48,589 bases of DNA from Longimicrobiaceae bacterium (GCA_030447645.1 JAUJOM010000029.1:1-48589), one strand, 5' to 3'. Counted from the first letter of the stretch, positions 1 through 9,511 are shown. Numbers and translations are program-made. Notes: generated by a model from the sequence alone, not told the origin.

Positions 1-55
1 AACCCGCGACCCTCAGCTTGGAAGGCTGATGCTCTACCAACTGAGCTACTCCCGC
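1..55 (-). tRNA. tRNA-Gly (TCC anticodon), 3' end cut by window edge
   Basis: Read on the minus strand, the gene starts at 55 with GCGGGAGTAGCTCAG, a standard acceptor 5' strand and D-arm start. The anticodon arm is TCAGC-CTTCCAA-GCTGA, so the anticodon is TCC (glycine). The T arm and acceptor 3' strand lie outside the window. It lies downstream of tRNA-Thr(TGT), as expected for a Thr/Tyr/Gly/Thr tRNA operon upstream of tuf in many bacteria, but tuf itself is not visible here. Confidence 0.9.
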
Positions 56-61
56 CCACTA

Positions 62-145
62 CGCCGGCGTGGGGATTCGAACCCCTGACCTGCTGATCGC
101 TACCAGGCCAGCCTTGCACCAGAGTCCGGTAAACTACCAGGAGTT
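62..145 (-). pseudogene. degenerate tRNA (T arm and acceptor remnant, Thr-like 3' half)
   Basis: The minus strand carries a clear T arm (AGGGG-TTCGAAT-CCCCA) followed by a plausible acceptor 3' strand CGCCGGC. The preceding GATCAGCAGGTC resembles the anticodon 3' stem and variable region of tRNA-Thr. No matching acceptor 5' strand, D arm or anticodon loop can be folded upstream; instead there is a repeated TGGTAG motif. It is either a genuine tRNA fossil or a tRNA ruined by consensus errors. The neighbouring tRNAs are intact. Confidence 0.4.
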
Positions 146-225
146 GGGAATCTAGTCAACACTCCCGCCTGAACAATCTGCTACGAGAGCTGGTCCTGCG
201 CCCAGCGATGCCAGTAAAACGCAAA

Positions 226-370
226 GCGGTCCCTCTCTGAAGGGACCGCAAGCACCGCCGGGCCGATGAACGACCCGTCTAGGGACGGCAACCGCCCTCA
301 CGGGCGGCAGGGGGTCCTGCTGAGGCGGAAGTGTGCCAGCCGGCCGACTGGATGGGCCAGCCAGTCGGCC
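226..370. other. cluster of four stem-loops between tRNA genes
   Basis: Four perfect inverted repeats occur within 145 bases: 226-234/241-249 (9 bp), 275-279/284-288 (5 bp), 292-297/302-307 (6 bp) and 342-351/361-370 (10 bp). On the minus strand, the direction of the tRNAs, the 226-249 hairpin is followed by TTTGCGTTTT, so it could act as a terminator after tRNA-Thr. No convincing coding frame crosses the region. The rest of 146-490 holds nothing else I recognise. Confidence 0.5.
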
Positions 371-490
371 CGGGAGCTGGACCACCTGGACGACGCTGCT
401 CGCTCACAACAACGGGAAAGATGCCGTTCGGCTTGTCCGCTCGACCTGGCAAGCACGTCGGACGGGTTTTCAGGAGGGGGAGACCTGCTA

Positions 491-562
491 AGCTCCGTGG
501 GAGAGTCGAACTCCCTTCTCCGGATTACAAATCCGGTGCATCGCCACCAATGCTTACGGAGC
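491..562 (-). tRNA. tRNA-Thr (TGT anticodon)
   Basis: All arms fold. The acceptor GCTCCGT pairs with ACGGAGC, the D arm is GCAT..ATGC, the anticodon arm is CCGGA-TTTGTAA-TCCGG (anticodon TGT, threonine) and the T arm is GGGAG-TTCGACT-CTCCC. No encoded CCA is seen. It is the most upstream tRNA of the minus-strand group. The stretch 563-782 upstream holds no recognisable gene, only a 13-bp direct repeat (GCTACGTCATCTT at 659-671 and 681-693). Confidence 0.93.
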
Positions 563-782
563 GGTTTCGGGTGCTCTGCCGGCCGCGCCATGTTGTTTAG
601 ACCCGGAGGATACCGTGCTCGTTCCCGGTCGTCAAGGCGTGAGATCGTTCCCCCGCCTGCTACGTCATCTTGTCCTCCACGCTACGTCATCTTTGATCCC
701 CGGAACTGCTCCGCGGGCTGTTAATTGGTGTGTACCGCCTCTGCCGCGGATCTTCACTATCTTCCTTCCCAGGAGTGCGCGT

Positions 783-2504
783 ATGCGTACCAAGCAGTTC
801 CCTCGCAACCGGTAGCCGGCGGTGCTCGCCGGAGCCACCGTCAGGATGGCCGGCTGTGCCGACCGCGGCCCGACGTCCAGTCTCGGATCGCCCGGGCCCG
901 GTGCGGCGAACGTCCAAGCCACGGATCCCTACATCAACCCAGCTACGACGCGTACGGCCAACCTTTGCCGATCGTGACCCCGCCGGGAGCCGAGCCGGTG
1001 GGCCCGATCACCGACTACGGCTCGCTTCAGGAGGCGCAGGTCACGGAGGGAGTGCTCCGGGACGCCGTGGATACCGTCCAGGTGTATTCCATCGCACCCA
1101 GCTTTAGCCGAGCCGGTGAGCAAGCCGCGGTGGAGCGCGTCGGCTCGGACCGCCTGCGCCTTACGGTGTCGGCGCGCGGTATCCCGGTCCGCGCCTCCGG
1201 CACTTCACGGAGCATGGCGCGTTAGGGGAGCGAGCCCGAGGTCAAGGTCACCCGTACCTATCGGAAGGAGAAGGACAAGTACGTGCTGGAGGAGGTTTTG
1301 ACCACCTCCGAGACGAAGACGGACAAGGGAACCACCAAGAGCAAGCAGACGTTCCGGGTTACGCAGGTGAAATGGTACGAGAACAAGGAAAAGGACAAAG
1401 CCCGCAAGGAGAAGCGTGAGAAGGCGCGCGCGTCGCTCGGAGCACCCTCCCAACCGTCATTCAACCATACATGCGAAGACGGGGGTCTCTGGGATGAATA
1501 CGGCAACCCGTGCGAACCGCCGCCGCCGCCCGCGCCTGGGGAGAATCCCTGTCCCGACACGGCCGACGGGCGCAACGTGGCGTACCAGCACGGCTTCAAG
1601 AGCGACGGCGGCACCTGGGGCCGGATGGACAACTGGCTGCGGTGCGACTTCTATCTCGGCACCCGCGTAGCGGCGACGACAAGCTGGAACGAGCGCATCG
1701 ACGACCAGACCAAGGAGTTGATCCCGGCCATCGGCGCCACGCAGAAGAGCGGTTTCCTGCTGATCGGCCACAGCCAGGGCGGGATCATCGGGCGCAACGC
1801 GGCCTTCCAACGCCCGGAACTGATCAACGGCGTGATCACGATCAGCAGCCCGCATACGGGTGCGAAAGTCGCCCACAACGGACGCGCGGTGGCCCCCACC
1901 GTGGCGGCAATGATCGGGGGTCTTCCCGCTGCGGCTCTGGTGTTGAACATAGCGGACCGGTTGATCCCCGTGCACCTCGACCTGATCCCCGGGAGCGGAT
2001 TGCTGGATCGCGTGAACCGAGAGCAGTACTAGACGTTCACGCGTGTCGGCATCCAGAACTACGCGAAGAAGCGCTGGAACCTGTGGCGCTTGTCGGCCGA
2101 CGCGGATTGCGCAAGGCCCGGGCTGGACTGCGGCGGGCGGGCCAGGGTGGCGTACGTGCAGCGCTACTACGACAACCGCGTGCAGTGTACCACGATCGGC
2201 ATCCTGACGCTTTTGGACGGGAATCGGCGCAGGGGCCGCTGTGTATCGCGGAACCATTGTCATCGAGATGGACGCGACGGACCTTGCCTGGAACCTGCTG
2301 ACGGCGAGCCCGGGAGAGCCGAGCGACGCCTTCATCAACGGCACCAGCCAGGTCTACCCCCGCACGCCGGGAGACAAGCTGCCGGTCAATTACACTATTC
2401 GGGATGCGGACTCCCACGCGGGCGAGGTCCGGAGCCCGCTGGTCCATCCGGTCCTCGTGCAGACCATGCGTCAGGACTTCGGAGTAGCCGAGAGGCCGAG
2501 ATGA
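783..2504 (+). pseudogene. serine hydrolase/lipase-like lipoprotein, frameshifted and stop-interrupted
   Basis: An AGGAG ribosome site at 771-775 precedes the ATG at 783. A lipoprotein-type leader (AVLAGATVRMAGC) is readable only after skipping a stop at 813. After a shift near 939 a long frame runs to a TAG at 1223, continues in the same frame to a TAG at 2030, continues again to about 2218 and shifts once more, ending at 2504. The centre (about 1740-1800) has the nucleophile elbow GHSQGG, followed by a block resembling triacylglycerol-lipase-type alpha/beta hydrolases. A Lys/Glu-rich linker precedes the hydrolase domain. The stop overlaps the next gene's ATG (ATGA), so the two were one operon. 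Substrate is unknown. At least four lesions are present; sequencing error or true decay cannot be separated here. Confidence 0.6.
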
Positions 2505-3651
2505 AGCATCGGTTTCCGTGGGGGAGCTGGAGCGCTCTCACCAGGGTCCTATGCTCGTTCCTCCTGCTCGGGTGTACTGCCTGTAGGCAAGTTACGGGTG
2601 AGGACCAGGCTGGCAGCCCCGTACCTGTAGACGTGGTGTGGCGTACCGCACTCGAAGGCAGAGACCAGAGGGCCGACGGCGATCCCGTGACTGATGGTCA
2701 GCGACTGTTTTCCTGGGTTCTGGGGGTGCTTGCCTTCGACGTGAATACCGGGTGCGCTTCTGTGGAGGAGCAATCGATTCACGCGAAGCCAGCCCCCGAA
2801 ACGTGGTGGTCCAGGGCGGCCGTGTGTTCGCGGCGGAACATCTTGCCTTTGGCTTCGATGCCGCCACTGGGCAGGAGCTTTGGCGCACCCTGCCCGACAG
2901 TACGGCGTCATTCGGCAAGATCACGGCGGACGAGCGTGCCGTTTACGTGGGCACCAACTCGCACCGGGTATATGCCCTCAACGTTGCAAGCGGACATGTG
3001 CTCTGGAGCACCGACGTCGCACCCGAGTGGCGCTACCGGGGCGTTGTCAAAGGCATCACCGCACACGGTGACACGCTATACGTAGCCGCGGAGCAACGGC
3101 GGGCGGAGAATGGCTACCTGGCATCGGGGTGTATCATGGCACTGGACCGGAACACCGGGCAAGTCCTGTGGCGCTACTCCACCGGCACGGGGGAGCAGCG
3201 CCACAACGTGGAAGCGGGTCCGACGGTGGAGGGGCGCCTGCTGCTGGCGAGCGACAACTTCGGTAGCGGGTTCTTCGCCGCGGACCACTTTACCGGACAG
3301 GAGATCTGGCGGGTGGAGGGGTCGCGGGGCTTCTTCCCGATGAATCCCCGGTGGTTGTGGAGGGGATTGCTACCCGCTTCCAATGACCTGCGGGTTTACG
3401 CCTTCGAACCCCAGACCGGGCGTGTGCTCTGGAAGACGCAGCCGGAGGCGAGCAATCGTGCGTTCGCGGTCTGCCGCAACCGGATCTTCACCAACTATCA
3501 GTTTCTGGCGATGTGGACCGGGCAAGTGGCAAGATCTTAGCGACGAAGTTTGACTCGTCCGCAGAGTTCCCTCACTTCCGGCTTCGCGGTGCATGAAGAC
3601 CGCGTATTCGTGGCGGGCAACAAAGCCATCTATGCCTTCCGCTGCGAGTAG
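2501..3651 (+). pseudogene. PQQ-like beta-propeller lipoprotein, frameshifted
   Basis: The ATG at 2501 overlaps the previous stop and follows GAGAGG. The first residues give a lipoprotein signal with lipobox LLGC. The frame shifts near 2745 into a 260-residue block with repeated propeller motifs such as GFDAATGQELWRTLP, YALNVASGHVLWS and ALDRNTGQVLWRY, typical of PQQ_2/BamB-like outer-membrane or periplasmic proteins. The continuous frame stops at 3540, but two further shifts recover a natural C terminus (VAGNKAIYAFRCE) ending at 3649-3651. Function beyond a propeller scaffold cannot be assigned. It converges on cysS. Confidence 0.65.
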
Positions 3652-3724
3652 CAGGATGGTCGTGATGGATCTTGCGTGTGGAGGACATAGCACTGCTTCA
3701 ACCAGCGACCAGCGGGCTCCGATT

Positions 3725-5163
3725 CTACACGGACCACACCCAGCGCGGGGGGTGTCCTCGACCACCACGTTGCGCTCCAGTAGCTCAGCCCGAACCGCAT
3801 CCGCGCGAGCAAAGTCTCGCGCCAGCCGCGCAGCTTGGCGCTCCGCGAGCCGCTCCTCCACCCACGCAGCCAGCTCTGCTTCCGGCGTAGATTCGCGATC
3901 CGCAAGCTCCAGAAAGCCGAACACCCGGTCCATTCGCTCGAACGCGGTCAGCGCCGCTTGCTGTTCAGCCTTGTTGATGGGAGCGCCCTGGAGAGCATCA
4001 AGGCGGGCGTTCACCTCCGGAAGGAACATGTTGAGCGCAGCGAGGGCCACGCTGGTGTTCAGGTCGTCGTCCATGGCTTCGCTGAACGCCGCCAGCGCGC
4101 GGGCAGCGCTTTCGTGCAATACCGGCGTGTCCATGGGATCCGGATGCAGAATCGGCGGGTAGTCGCGGAGCCGGTCGCGCGTACCCCGAATGCGGCGCAC
4201 GGCATGGTTTGCCGCTTCCAACGCTTCGAACGTGAAGTTGAGCTTGGTCCGGTAGTGGGCGGAAAGGAACACGTAACGGATGGCCGAGGGACGAACCCCT
4301 CGCTCCAGCAGCTCGGCGAGGCGGAATACGTTGCCGAGTGATTTGGACATCTTGCCTGCGTCCAGCAGCAGGTGCTCTCCGTGGAGCCAGTAGCGGGCGA
4401 ACGGCTTGCCGGTGGCGCCCTCCGACTGGGCGATCTCGTCCTCGTGATGCGGAAAGGTCAGGTCGACGCCGCCCCCGTGGATGTCGAAGGTGTCCCCCAG
4501 CTCCTCCATGCTCATCACCGAGCACTCGATGTGCCATCCCGGACGCCCTCTGCCCCAGGGCGTGTCCCATGCGGCCCCGACTGCGTCGTCTTCCGGTTTG
4601 GCAGCCTTCCAAAGGGCGAAGTCGCGCACGTCCTGCTTGTCGTACTCGTCCTCGGCCACACGCTCACCCTGGCGGCTGGCGTCCAGGTCGACGCGGGAAA
4701 GCTTCCCATATCCCGCGAAGGCGGCGATCCGGTAGTACACGGATCCTTCCGCTTCGTACGCAAGCCCCCGGTCCATCAGCTGCCGAATCAGCTCCACCAT
4801 CCCAGCGATGTGGGAGGTCGCGCGAGGATACGCGTCGGCGCGCTGGATCCCCAGAGCATCGAGATCTTCGAAGAAAAGGCTGACGAACGGCTCCGTGTAC
4901 TCCGCCAGGGAGATGCCTTCCCGACGCGCACCGTTGATCGTCTTGTCGTCCACGTCGGTGAGGTTCATCACGAACTTCACCTGGTAATTCCGATACTCGA
5001 GGTACCGCTGCAGGACGTCAGCGAAGAAAAAGGTCCGCAGGTTGCCGATGTGAGGGGGAGCGTACACCGTTGGCCCGCACACGTACATCCCCACCTGGCC
5101 GGGACGGAGCGGAACGAACTCTTCCAGCCGGCGGGTCAGGGTGTTGTAAAACTGGAGCGGCAT
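3725..5163 (-). CDS. cysS: cysteinyl-tRNA synthetase
   Basis: This class I aminoacyl-tRNA synthetase charges tRNA-Cys. Visible hallmarks are the zinc cysteine in YVCGPTVY, the HIGH motif PHIGN, WHIECSVMS, GGGVDLTFPHHEDE (zinc ligands) and KMSKSLGN. The uninterrupted frame runs to 3370 (597 aa) and would overlap the convergent propeller gene with a nonsense tail. Family proteins are about 460-480 aa and end soon after an EDTP-type motif. Changing the run of six G at 3747-3752 by one base gives EDTPPRWVWSV and a stop at 3725-3727, a 480-residue protein. I therefore place the true end at 3725. The start lies 2 nt after the mscS stop, at the end of the long minus-strand operon. Confidence 0.93.
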
Positions 5164-5165
5164 GG

Positions 5166-6065
5166 TCAGGTTTGGAGCTCCGCTGGAGGCGAAGGCGCTT
5201 GCCCATCACTCCGGTGTACCGTACGCTGCGGGAATGGTATTTCAATGCCGTCAGCGTCAAAACGGCGCTTCAATCGCCGCCGGAGCTCGCGGGCAACCTC
5301 CCACTGCTTGAGCGGAAGCGTTTTGGACATCATGCGGATGTTCACGGATGATTCGCCAAAGGACTCCACGCCGAGCACTGCCGCCTCCTCCACCAGGAAG
5401 GGCCGCCAGTCTTGATCTTCCCACATCTCGCGTCCCACCTCGCGCATTACCGCGATCACGCGGTCCACGTCCTCCTTGTACGCGACGCCGATGTCCAGAA
5501 CGGCACGCGACCAGGAGCGCGTAAGGTTCTGCACATGTTTGATTTCGCCGTTTGGCACGACGTGAAGTGTGCCACTCACATCGCGAAGAAAGGTTGCCCT
5601 GAGCGTCATGCGCTCTACGGCTCCCGACGCGTCACCCAGCCGAACGACGTCGCCGACGCCGAACTGGTTTTCGAAGAGGATGAACAGGCCAGCGAAGACG
5701 TCTTTGACGAGCGACTGCGCACCGAACGAGATTGCCAGTCCCACCACGCCCGCGCCCGCAAGCAAGGGCCCAACGTTCAAGCCTATAGCCCCCAGCACCA
5801 TGAATATCGACAAAAGCGCAATGACGACGATGCCCACGTTGCGGACCAGGCCCACCAGGGTGGCAGCGCGTGGATCATGCGGGATCGTGGGAGTTCCACT
5901 TTCAGGTGAGATGGAGCGCTCCACGCGCCGAGTGAGCGCTCCAAGCGCGCGATAAGCGAGCCACGCCACCAGCAGCACCACGCCCACCTTCAGCAGGGTG
6001 TTGGCGATAGCAGGCCAGTCGACTACTGCGATTTCCCTGCCCTGCAGCTTTATCTGCGACAGCAT
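5166..6065 (-). CDS. MscS-family mechanosensitive ion channel
   Basis: This inner-membrane channel opens under hypo-osmotic tension. Hydrophobic segments lie near the N terminus, followed by the pore helix GLNVGPLLAGAGVVGLAISFGAQ in which small residues alternate, then FGVGDVV and the beta domain (LRATFLRDVSGTLHVVPNGEI), all typical of MscS/YggB. The ATG at 6065 is preferred over one at 6113 because the latter would overlap pyrF by 31 bp. The stop is 2 nt from the cysS start. The short N terminus (three helices) matches small MscS types. Confidence 0.88.
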   Translation of the reverse strand: MLSQIKLQGREIAVVDWPAIANTLLKVGVVLLVAWLAYRALGALTRRVERSISPESGTPTIPHDPRAATLVGLVRNVGIVVIALLSIFMVLGAIGLNVGPLLAGAGVVGLAISFGAQSLVKDVFAGLFILFENQFGVGDVVRLGDASGAVERMTLRATFLRDVSGTLHVVPNGEIKHVQNLTRSWSRAVLDIGVAYKEDVDRVIAVMREVGREMWEDQDWRPFLVEEAAVLGVESFGESSVNIRMMSKTLPLKQWEVARELRRRLKRRFDADGIEIPFPQRTVHRSDGQAPSPPAELQT

Positions 6066-6082
6066 CGTACCCACGGATGAAT

Positions 6083-6745
6083 TCACCCAGGTGTGGCAGC
6101 GAACACCGAGCAAACCTCCTCCAGGCAGGCAGCGGGATCATCCGACGCGGTTATCGCACGCCCGAGCACTACAAAGTCCACCCCTGCGCGCGCAGCCTCG
6201 GCCGGAGTAGCAATCCGGGCCTGGTCGTGGGCAGTCCCGCCCGCCAGCCGGATTCCCGGCGACAAGATCGCCAGCTCGGAGCCGATGGAGCGACGGATTT
6301 GATTGGCTTCGTGGACCGATGCAACCACACCATCCATTCCCGCGTCGGCTGCGGTACCGGCAAACCGGAGAACTTCCTCCGGTTTGGCATCAAGCGACGT
6401 CAGTACCGTCACCGCAAAGAGCTTGGGTCCGGCGGAGCCCCGCGCCTCGCGCGCAGCCCGAAGCATCGCGGCGCCGCCCGACGCATGCAGGGTCAGCATC
6501 TCGACACCCAGCTCCGCGGCGGATTCAACTGCCCGCGCCACAGTGGTGGGGATGTCGTGAAACTTGAGGTCCAGAAACACACGACGCCCTTCGCCGTGAA
6601 GGGCGCGTACTAGCTCGGGTCCTTCCGAGCAAAAGAGTTGAAGGCCGACCTTCACCCACTCGGCACGAGGGCCGAGTCGACGAAGCAGATGGAGCGCTTG
6701 AAGTCGAGTGGGGACGTCGAGTGCGACGATCGGGATCGGACTCAC
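6083..6745 (-). CDS. pyrF: orotidine 5'-phosphate decarboxylase
   Basis: Catalyses OMP to UMP, the last step of de novo pyrimidine synthesis. A TIM-barrel of 220 residues shows VALDVPT at the N terminus, the catalytic DLKFHDIPTTV (Asp-Lys-x-x-Asp), LTLHASGG, SPGIRLAGG and the phosphate-binding VLGRAIT. The length is normal for the bacterial type 1 family. The start overlaps the amidase stop by 4 bp (translational coupling). No other pyrimidine genes are nearby, so its operon partners are mixed housekeeping genes. Confidence 0.95.
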   Translation of the reverse strand: MSPIPIVALDVPTRLQALHLLRRLGPRAEWVKVGLQLFCSEGPELVRALHGEGRRVFLDLKFHDIPTTVARAVESAAELGVEMLTLHASGGAAMLRAAREARGSAGPKLFAVTVLTSLDAKPEEVLRFAGTAADAGMDGVVASVHEANQIRRSIGSELAILSPGIRLAGGTAHDQARIATPAEAARAGVDFVVLGRAITASDDPAACLEEVCSVFAATPG

Positions 6746-7545
6746 CGCCCGCGTGCTATCGGGGTCGGCGCGGGCGTCCGAAAGTAGTCGTAGATGGAAT
6801 AGGCAAGCCGCTCCGCAATCCGGCCCTGCATGGTGGCGTCCGCGAGCACGCGCTCTTCAGCCGCATTCGTGATAAACCCGATTTCCACCAGCACCGCAGG
6901 CATGAAGGCGCCGTTCAGCACGTAGAAGCCCGCCTGCTTCACGCCGCGGTTGCGACCGGGATGCACCTCGCCGAGGCGGTGCTGGATCTGCTCCGCCCAC
7001 GAACTGGACTCACGTAGATACAGGTTTTGCTTCAGATCGTTGAGGATGAAGCTGAGCGGGCTGCCGCCCTGCGCCGGCTTTTCCTCGTACTTTTCCGCAG
7101 CGTTTTCCATCGCCGCAACCCGCCGGGCATCCTCCGTTTTTGCTTCCGACAGGAAGTAGGTTTCAAACCCGTAACCTGCCGGGTTGTGGTTCGCGTTGCA
7201 GTGGATTGACACGAAGAGGGCTGGACGCTCGCCACCACGCCACCGATTGGCCATGCGGGTGCGATCCCGCAGCGCAATCAGTGTGTCGCTGTCGCGAGTC
7301 ATCCGGACCTCCAGCGTGGTATCTTGCCGCAGAATCCGGGCGAGCTCGCGCGAAACCGCAAGTGTGACATGCTTTTCTCGCATGCCCGCCGGCCCGTGAG
7401 CACCGGGGTCCACGCCACCGTGCCCGGCGTCTACGACGACCAGCCTGCGGGGTGTGTTTTGGGCTACAGCGGGGTATGCAACGCAGGGGAGCAGCGCGAG
7501 GAGCGGAAGAAGCTTATACAGCCTTGTACCCGCGTTCGATTTCAC
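6742..7545 (-). CDS. N-acetylmuramoyl-L-alanine amidase (Amidase_3, AmiC-like)
   Basis: A secreted zinc amidase that cleaves the bond between N-acetylmuramic acid and the peptide stem during cell separation. Ligands and catalytic residues are visible: VVDAGHGGVDPGAHG (His), REKHVTL (Glu), SIHCNAN (His) and VEIGFITN (catalytic Glu). The GTG at 7545 gives a compact signal peptide (MKSNAGTRLYKLLPLLALLP, cleavage after AVAQ) and a 32-bp overlap with smpB. An ATG at 7584 would add 13 residues and overlap by 71 bp, so it is less likely. Confidence 0.9.
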   Translation of the reverse strand: MKSNAGTRLYKLLPLLALLPCVAYPAVAQNTPRRLVVVDAGHGGVDPGAHGPAGMREKHVTLAVSRELARILRQDTTLEVRMTRDSDTLIALRDRTRMANRWRGGERPALFVSIHCNANHNPAGYGFETYFLSEAKTEDARRVAAMENAAEKYEEKPAQGGSPLSFILNDLKQNLYLRESSSWAEQIQHRLGEVHPGRNRGVKQAGFYVLNGAFMPAVLVEIGFITNAAEERVLADATMQGRIAERLAYSIYDYFRTPAPTPIARGR

Positions 7546-7984
7546 GCTCCGCGTCGCGGCGGCGGAGGTCGTCACGTTTGTCATGCAGCTTTTTGCCGCG
7601 GGCCAGGGCGAGTGTCACCTTGGCGATTCCGCGTTGGAAGTGGATGTCTAGAGGAACGAGGGTGAGCCCTTTCTGCTCCACGTGCCCGACCAGTTTGCGA
7701 AGCTGCTGCCGATGGAGCAGAAGCTTGCGCGGTCGGAGCGGGTCATGGTTGAAACGGTTCCCTGCCTCGTAGGGTGAGATATGTAAGTTGTACAACCAAA
7801 GCTCGCCGACGTCAAGCCGGGCGTACGCATCCTGCAGGTAGGCCTGTCCCGCCCGCAGCGATTTCACCTCGGTACCCTGCAGGACCACCCCCGCCTGCCA
7901 CGTTTCCAGCACGTGGTACTCATGACGGGCCTTGCGGTTGCTGACAATGATCTCCGGAGCGGTCTCCGCCGTGGATCCCGCCAC
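7514..7984 (-). CDS. smpB: SsrA-binding protein SmpB
   Basis: Binds tmRNA and delivers it to stalled ribosomes for trans-translation. The 156-residue protein has the family signatures SNRKARHEYHVLETWQAGVV, QGTEVKSLRAGQ, NLHISPYEAGN and LLLHRQQLRKL, and the lysine/arginine-rich C tail. The stop of the L,D-transpeptidase gene lies 4 nt before its start. No ssrA gene is visible nearby. Confidence 0.96.
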   Translation of the reverse strand: MAGSTAETAPEIIVSNRKARHEYHVLETWQAGVVLQGTEVKSLRAGQAYLQDAYARLDVGELWLYNLHISPYEAGNRFNHDPLRPRKLLLHRQQLRKLVGHVEQKGLTLVPLDIHFQRGIAKVTLALARGKKLHDKRDDLRRRDAEREIERGYKAV

Positions 7985-7988
7985 CCGG

Positions 7989-8576
7989 TCAGTAGATCAG
8001 CACCGGGGTTCCTTCTTCCACCTCATGGTAGAGCACACGCACCATCTCATTGCTCATGCGGATGCAGCCGTGTGAGACCGCCTGGCCGAGCTTTTCAGGA
8101 AAGTTGGTTCCGTGAATGGCGATCTGCTCCTCCATGTAGAGCGCGGTGGTACCAAGCATCCCCTTTTCGCGGCGCTTGGGCGAATCCTGCGGTGGAATGG
8201 GCTCCTTGCGCTCCACGAAAACCCAGTCCGGAAGGTTCCAGACCGGGTCCTTTTCTTTCCGCTGAATGCGGAACATCCCCCGGGGAGTGCTGAAGTCCCA
8301 CTTTTGTCCCGCCCCTTCCAGCCGGGTACCCGTGCCCGTACCCACAGTGGCGGACCAGATGACCCGCTCGCCCTCCATCAAGTGGAGTCGCCGCTCCGTC
8401 AGGGAAATAATAATGTAGCGGCCGTCCGTGGTGACCGGGGGTGCGGCGTACCGTGGCACACCGTCGCGCTCGATCCCGTGGGCGAGGGCGAGCGGGGAGC
8501 CGGGGAGCCCCTGGGCAGTCGCCGGTGCCACTGCCAGACCGATTCCGAACAATACTGCTGCGTACTTTGTCTTCAT
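7989..8576 (-). CDS. L,D-transpeptidase (YkuD domain)
   Basis: An exported enzyme forming 3-3 peptidoglycan cross-links or attaching proteins to peptidoglycan. The ATG at 8576 follows AAAGGAG and gives the signal peptide MKTKYAAVLFGIGLAVAPA; a longer upstream frame is rejected because it lacks these. The YkuD domain starts at YIIISLTERRLHLMEGE and ends with IAIHGTN and the catalytic SHGCIRM motif (Cys nucleophile). The start overlaps the YihY stop by 4 bp (ATGA). Together with the downstream amidase it gives the operon a cell-wall theme. Confidence 0.93.
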   Translation of the reverse strand: MKTKYAAVLFGIGLAVAPATAQGLPGSPLALAHGIERDGVPRYAAPPVTTDGRYIIISLTERRLHLMEGERVIWSATVGTGTGTRLEGAGQKWDFSTPRGMFRIQRKEKDPVWNLPDWVFVERKEPIPPQDSPKRREKGMLGTTALYMEEQIAIHGTNFPEKLGQAVSHGCIRMSNEMVRVLYHEVEEGTPVLIY

Positions 8577-9511
8577 TCCAAAAGCTCCTTTTGCCTCCGA
8601 CGGATACGGCTCAGTTCGTACACCTGGGCAACTTCCCCACCCAGAATGAACACCACCGCCGAGTAGTAGATCCAAAAGACCAGGATAATCAGCGTCGCAA
8701 GTGCCCCATACGTGGTGGTGTAGGAGCCGAAGTTTGCGACGTACCAGGCAAATGCCCCCTTCATGGACTCCCAAACCACACCCGTAAATGTCGCGGCAAC
8801 CAGCGAAATGCGCCAGGGGGTGCGTCGGGTCGGGAGATAGCGGTACACCAGCACAAACATCACGAAGGTGAAGAAGAAAGCGAGCAGCTGTGCATAAGCC
8901 GCCCGGATTGCGCGCAGCTGCTCTCCCTCACCGATTCCGAGCAACGCGATACCAAAGGTCTGCACCGCTTCCAGCATCAGGGTGATGCCGGTGTTCGCGA
9001 TAAAAAGAATCCCGGTGACGAATACCATCTTCAGATCAAAGATCTTGCCGCTAATCACCCCCCGGTCCTCCTGAAGATCAAACACGCTCTTCATCACCGA
9101 GCGCAGACTTCCGAAGAGCCGCGCCGAGGCCCACATGAAAAGGGCCAGGCCGACCAGCCCCGTGCGGGTGCGCTCGTCAATCAAGCCGGCGATGAACTCG
9201 CGCGCGATGCGGACCAGAGCCTGCGACGCGGGCAGGACCGACAGGATGTAATCCACCGCCGCCTGCTCGGGATTTTCAAAGATGCGCGGAAGCACGAAGC
9301 CGACGATACCTACAACCAGCAGGAGGAAAGGGATGGCGGCAAGCAGAATGTTGAACGCAATCGCGCCGGCCAGGAAGAAGATGTCATCCTGCCCGGCCTT
9401 TTCGTAGACCCGAATGGTGAAGTCGAGTCCGTTGCGCAGCATCCGCCCGAGCGCCGCCCGGACGGCTACCCCGATATCTGCCAGCTTTGCCGCGGATGTT
9501 TGATACCGCAA
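8573..9511 (-). CDS. YihY/virulence factor BrkB family membrane protein
   Basis: A 312-residue polytopic inner-membrane protein of the UPF0761/BrkB family. Several hydrophobic helices are visible (GAIAFNILLAAIPFLLLVVG, TGLVGLALFMWASARLFGSL, LVFWIYYSAVVFILGGEVAQ), including the family signature LILVFWIYYSA followed by GGEVAQ. The family is widely conserved; its molecular role is unsettled. It is coupled to the downstream L,D-transpeptidase by ATGA overlap and lies 21 nt after the YtxH gene. Confidence 0.9.
   Translation of the reverse strand: MRYQTSAAKLADIGVAVRAALGRMLRNGLDFTIRVYEKAGQDDIFFLAGAIAFNILLAAIPFLLLVVGIVGFVLPRIFENPEQAAVDYILSVLPASQALVRIAREFIAGLIDERTRTGLVGLALFMWASARLFGSLRSVMKSVFDLQEDRGVISGKIFDLKMVFVTGILFIANTGITLMLEAVQTFGIALLGIGEGEQLRAIRAAYAQLLAFFFTFVMFVLVYRYLPTRRTPWRISLVAATFTGVVWESMKGAFAWYVANFGSYTTTYGALATLIILVFWIYYSAVVFILGGEVAQVYELSRIRRRQKELLE

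Noticed and set aside
1223..2032. Programmed TAG readthrough or recoding
   Set aside because: Frameshifts in the same gene make damage or sequencing error the simpler explanation.
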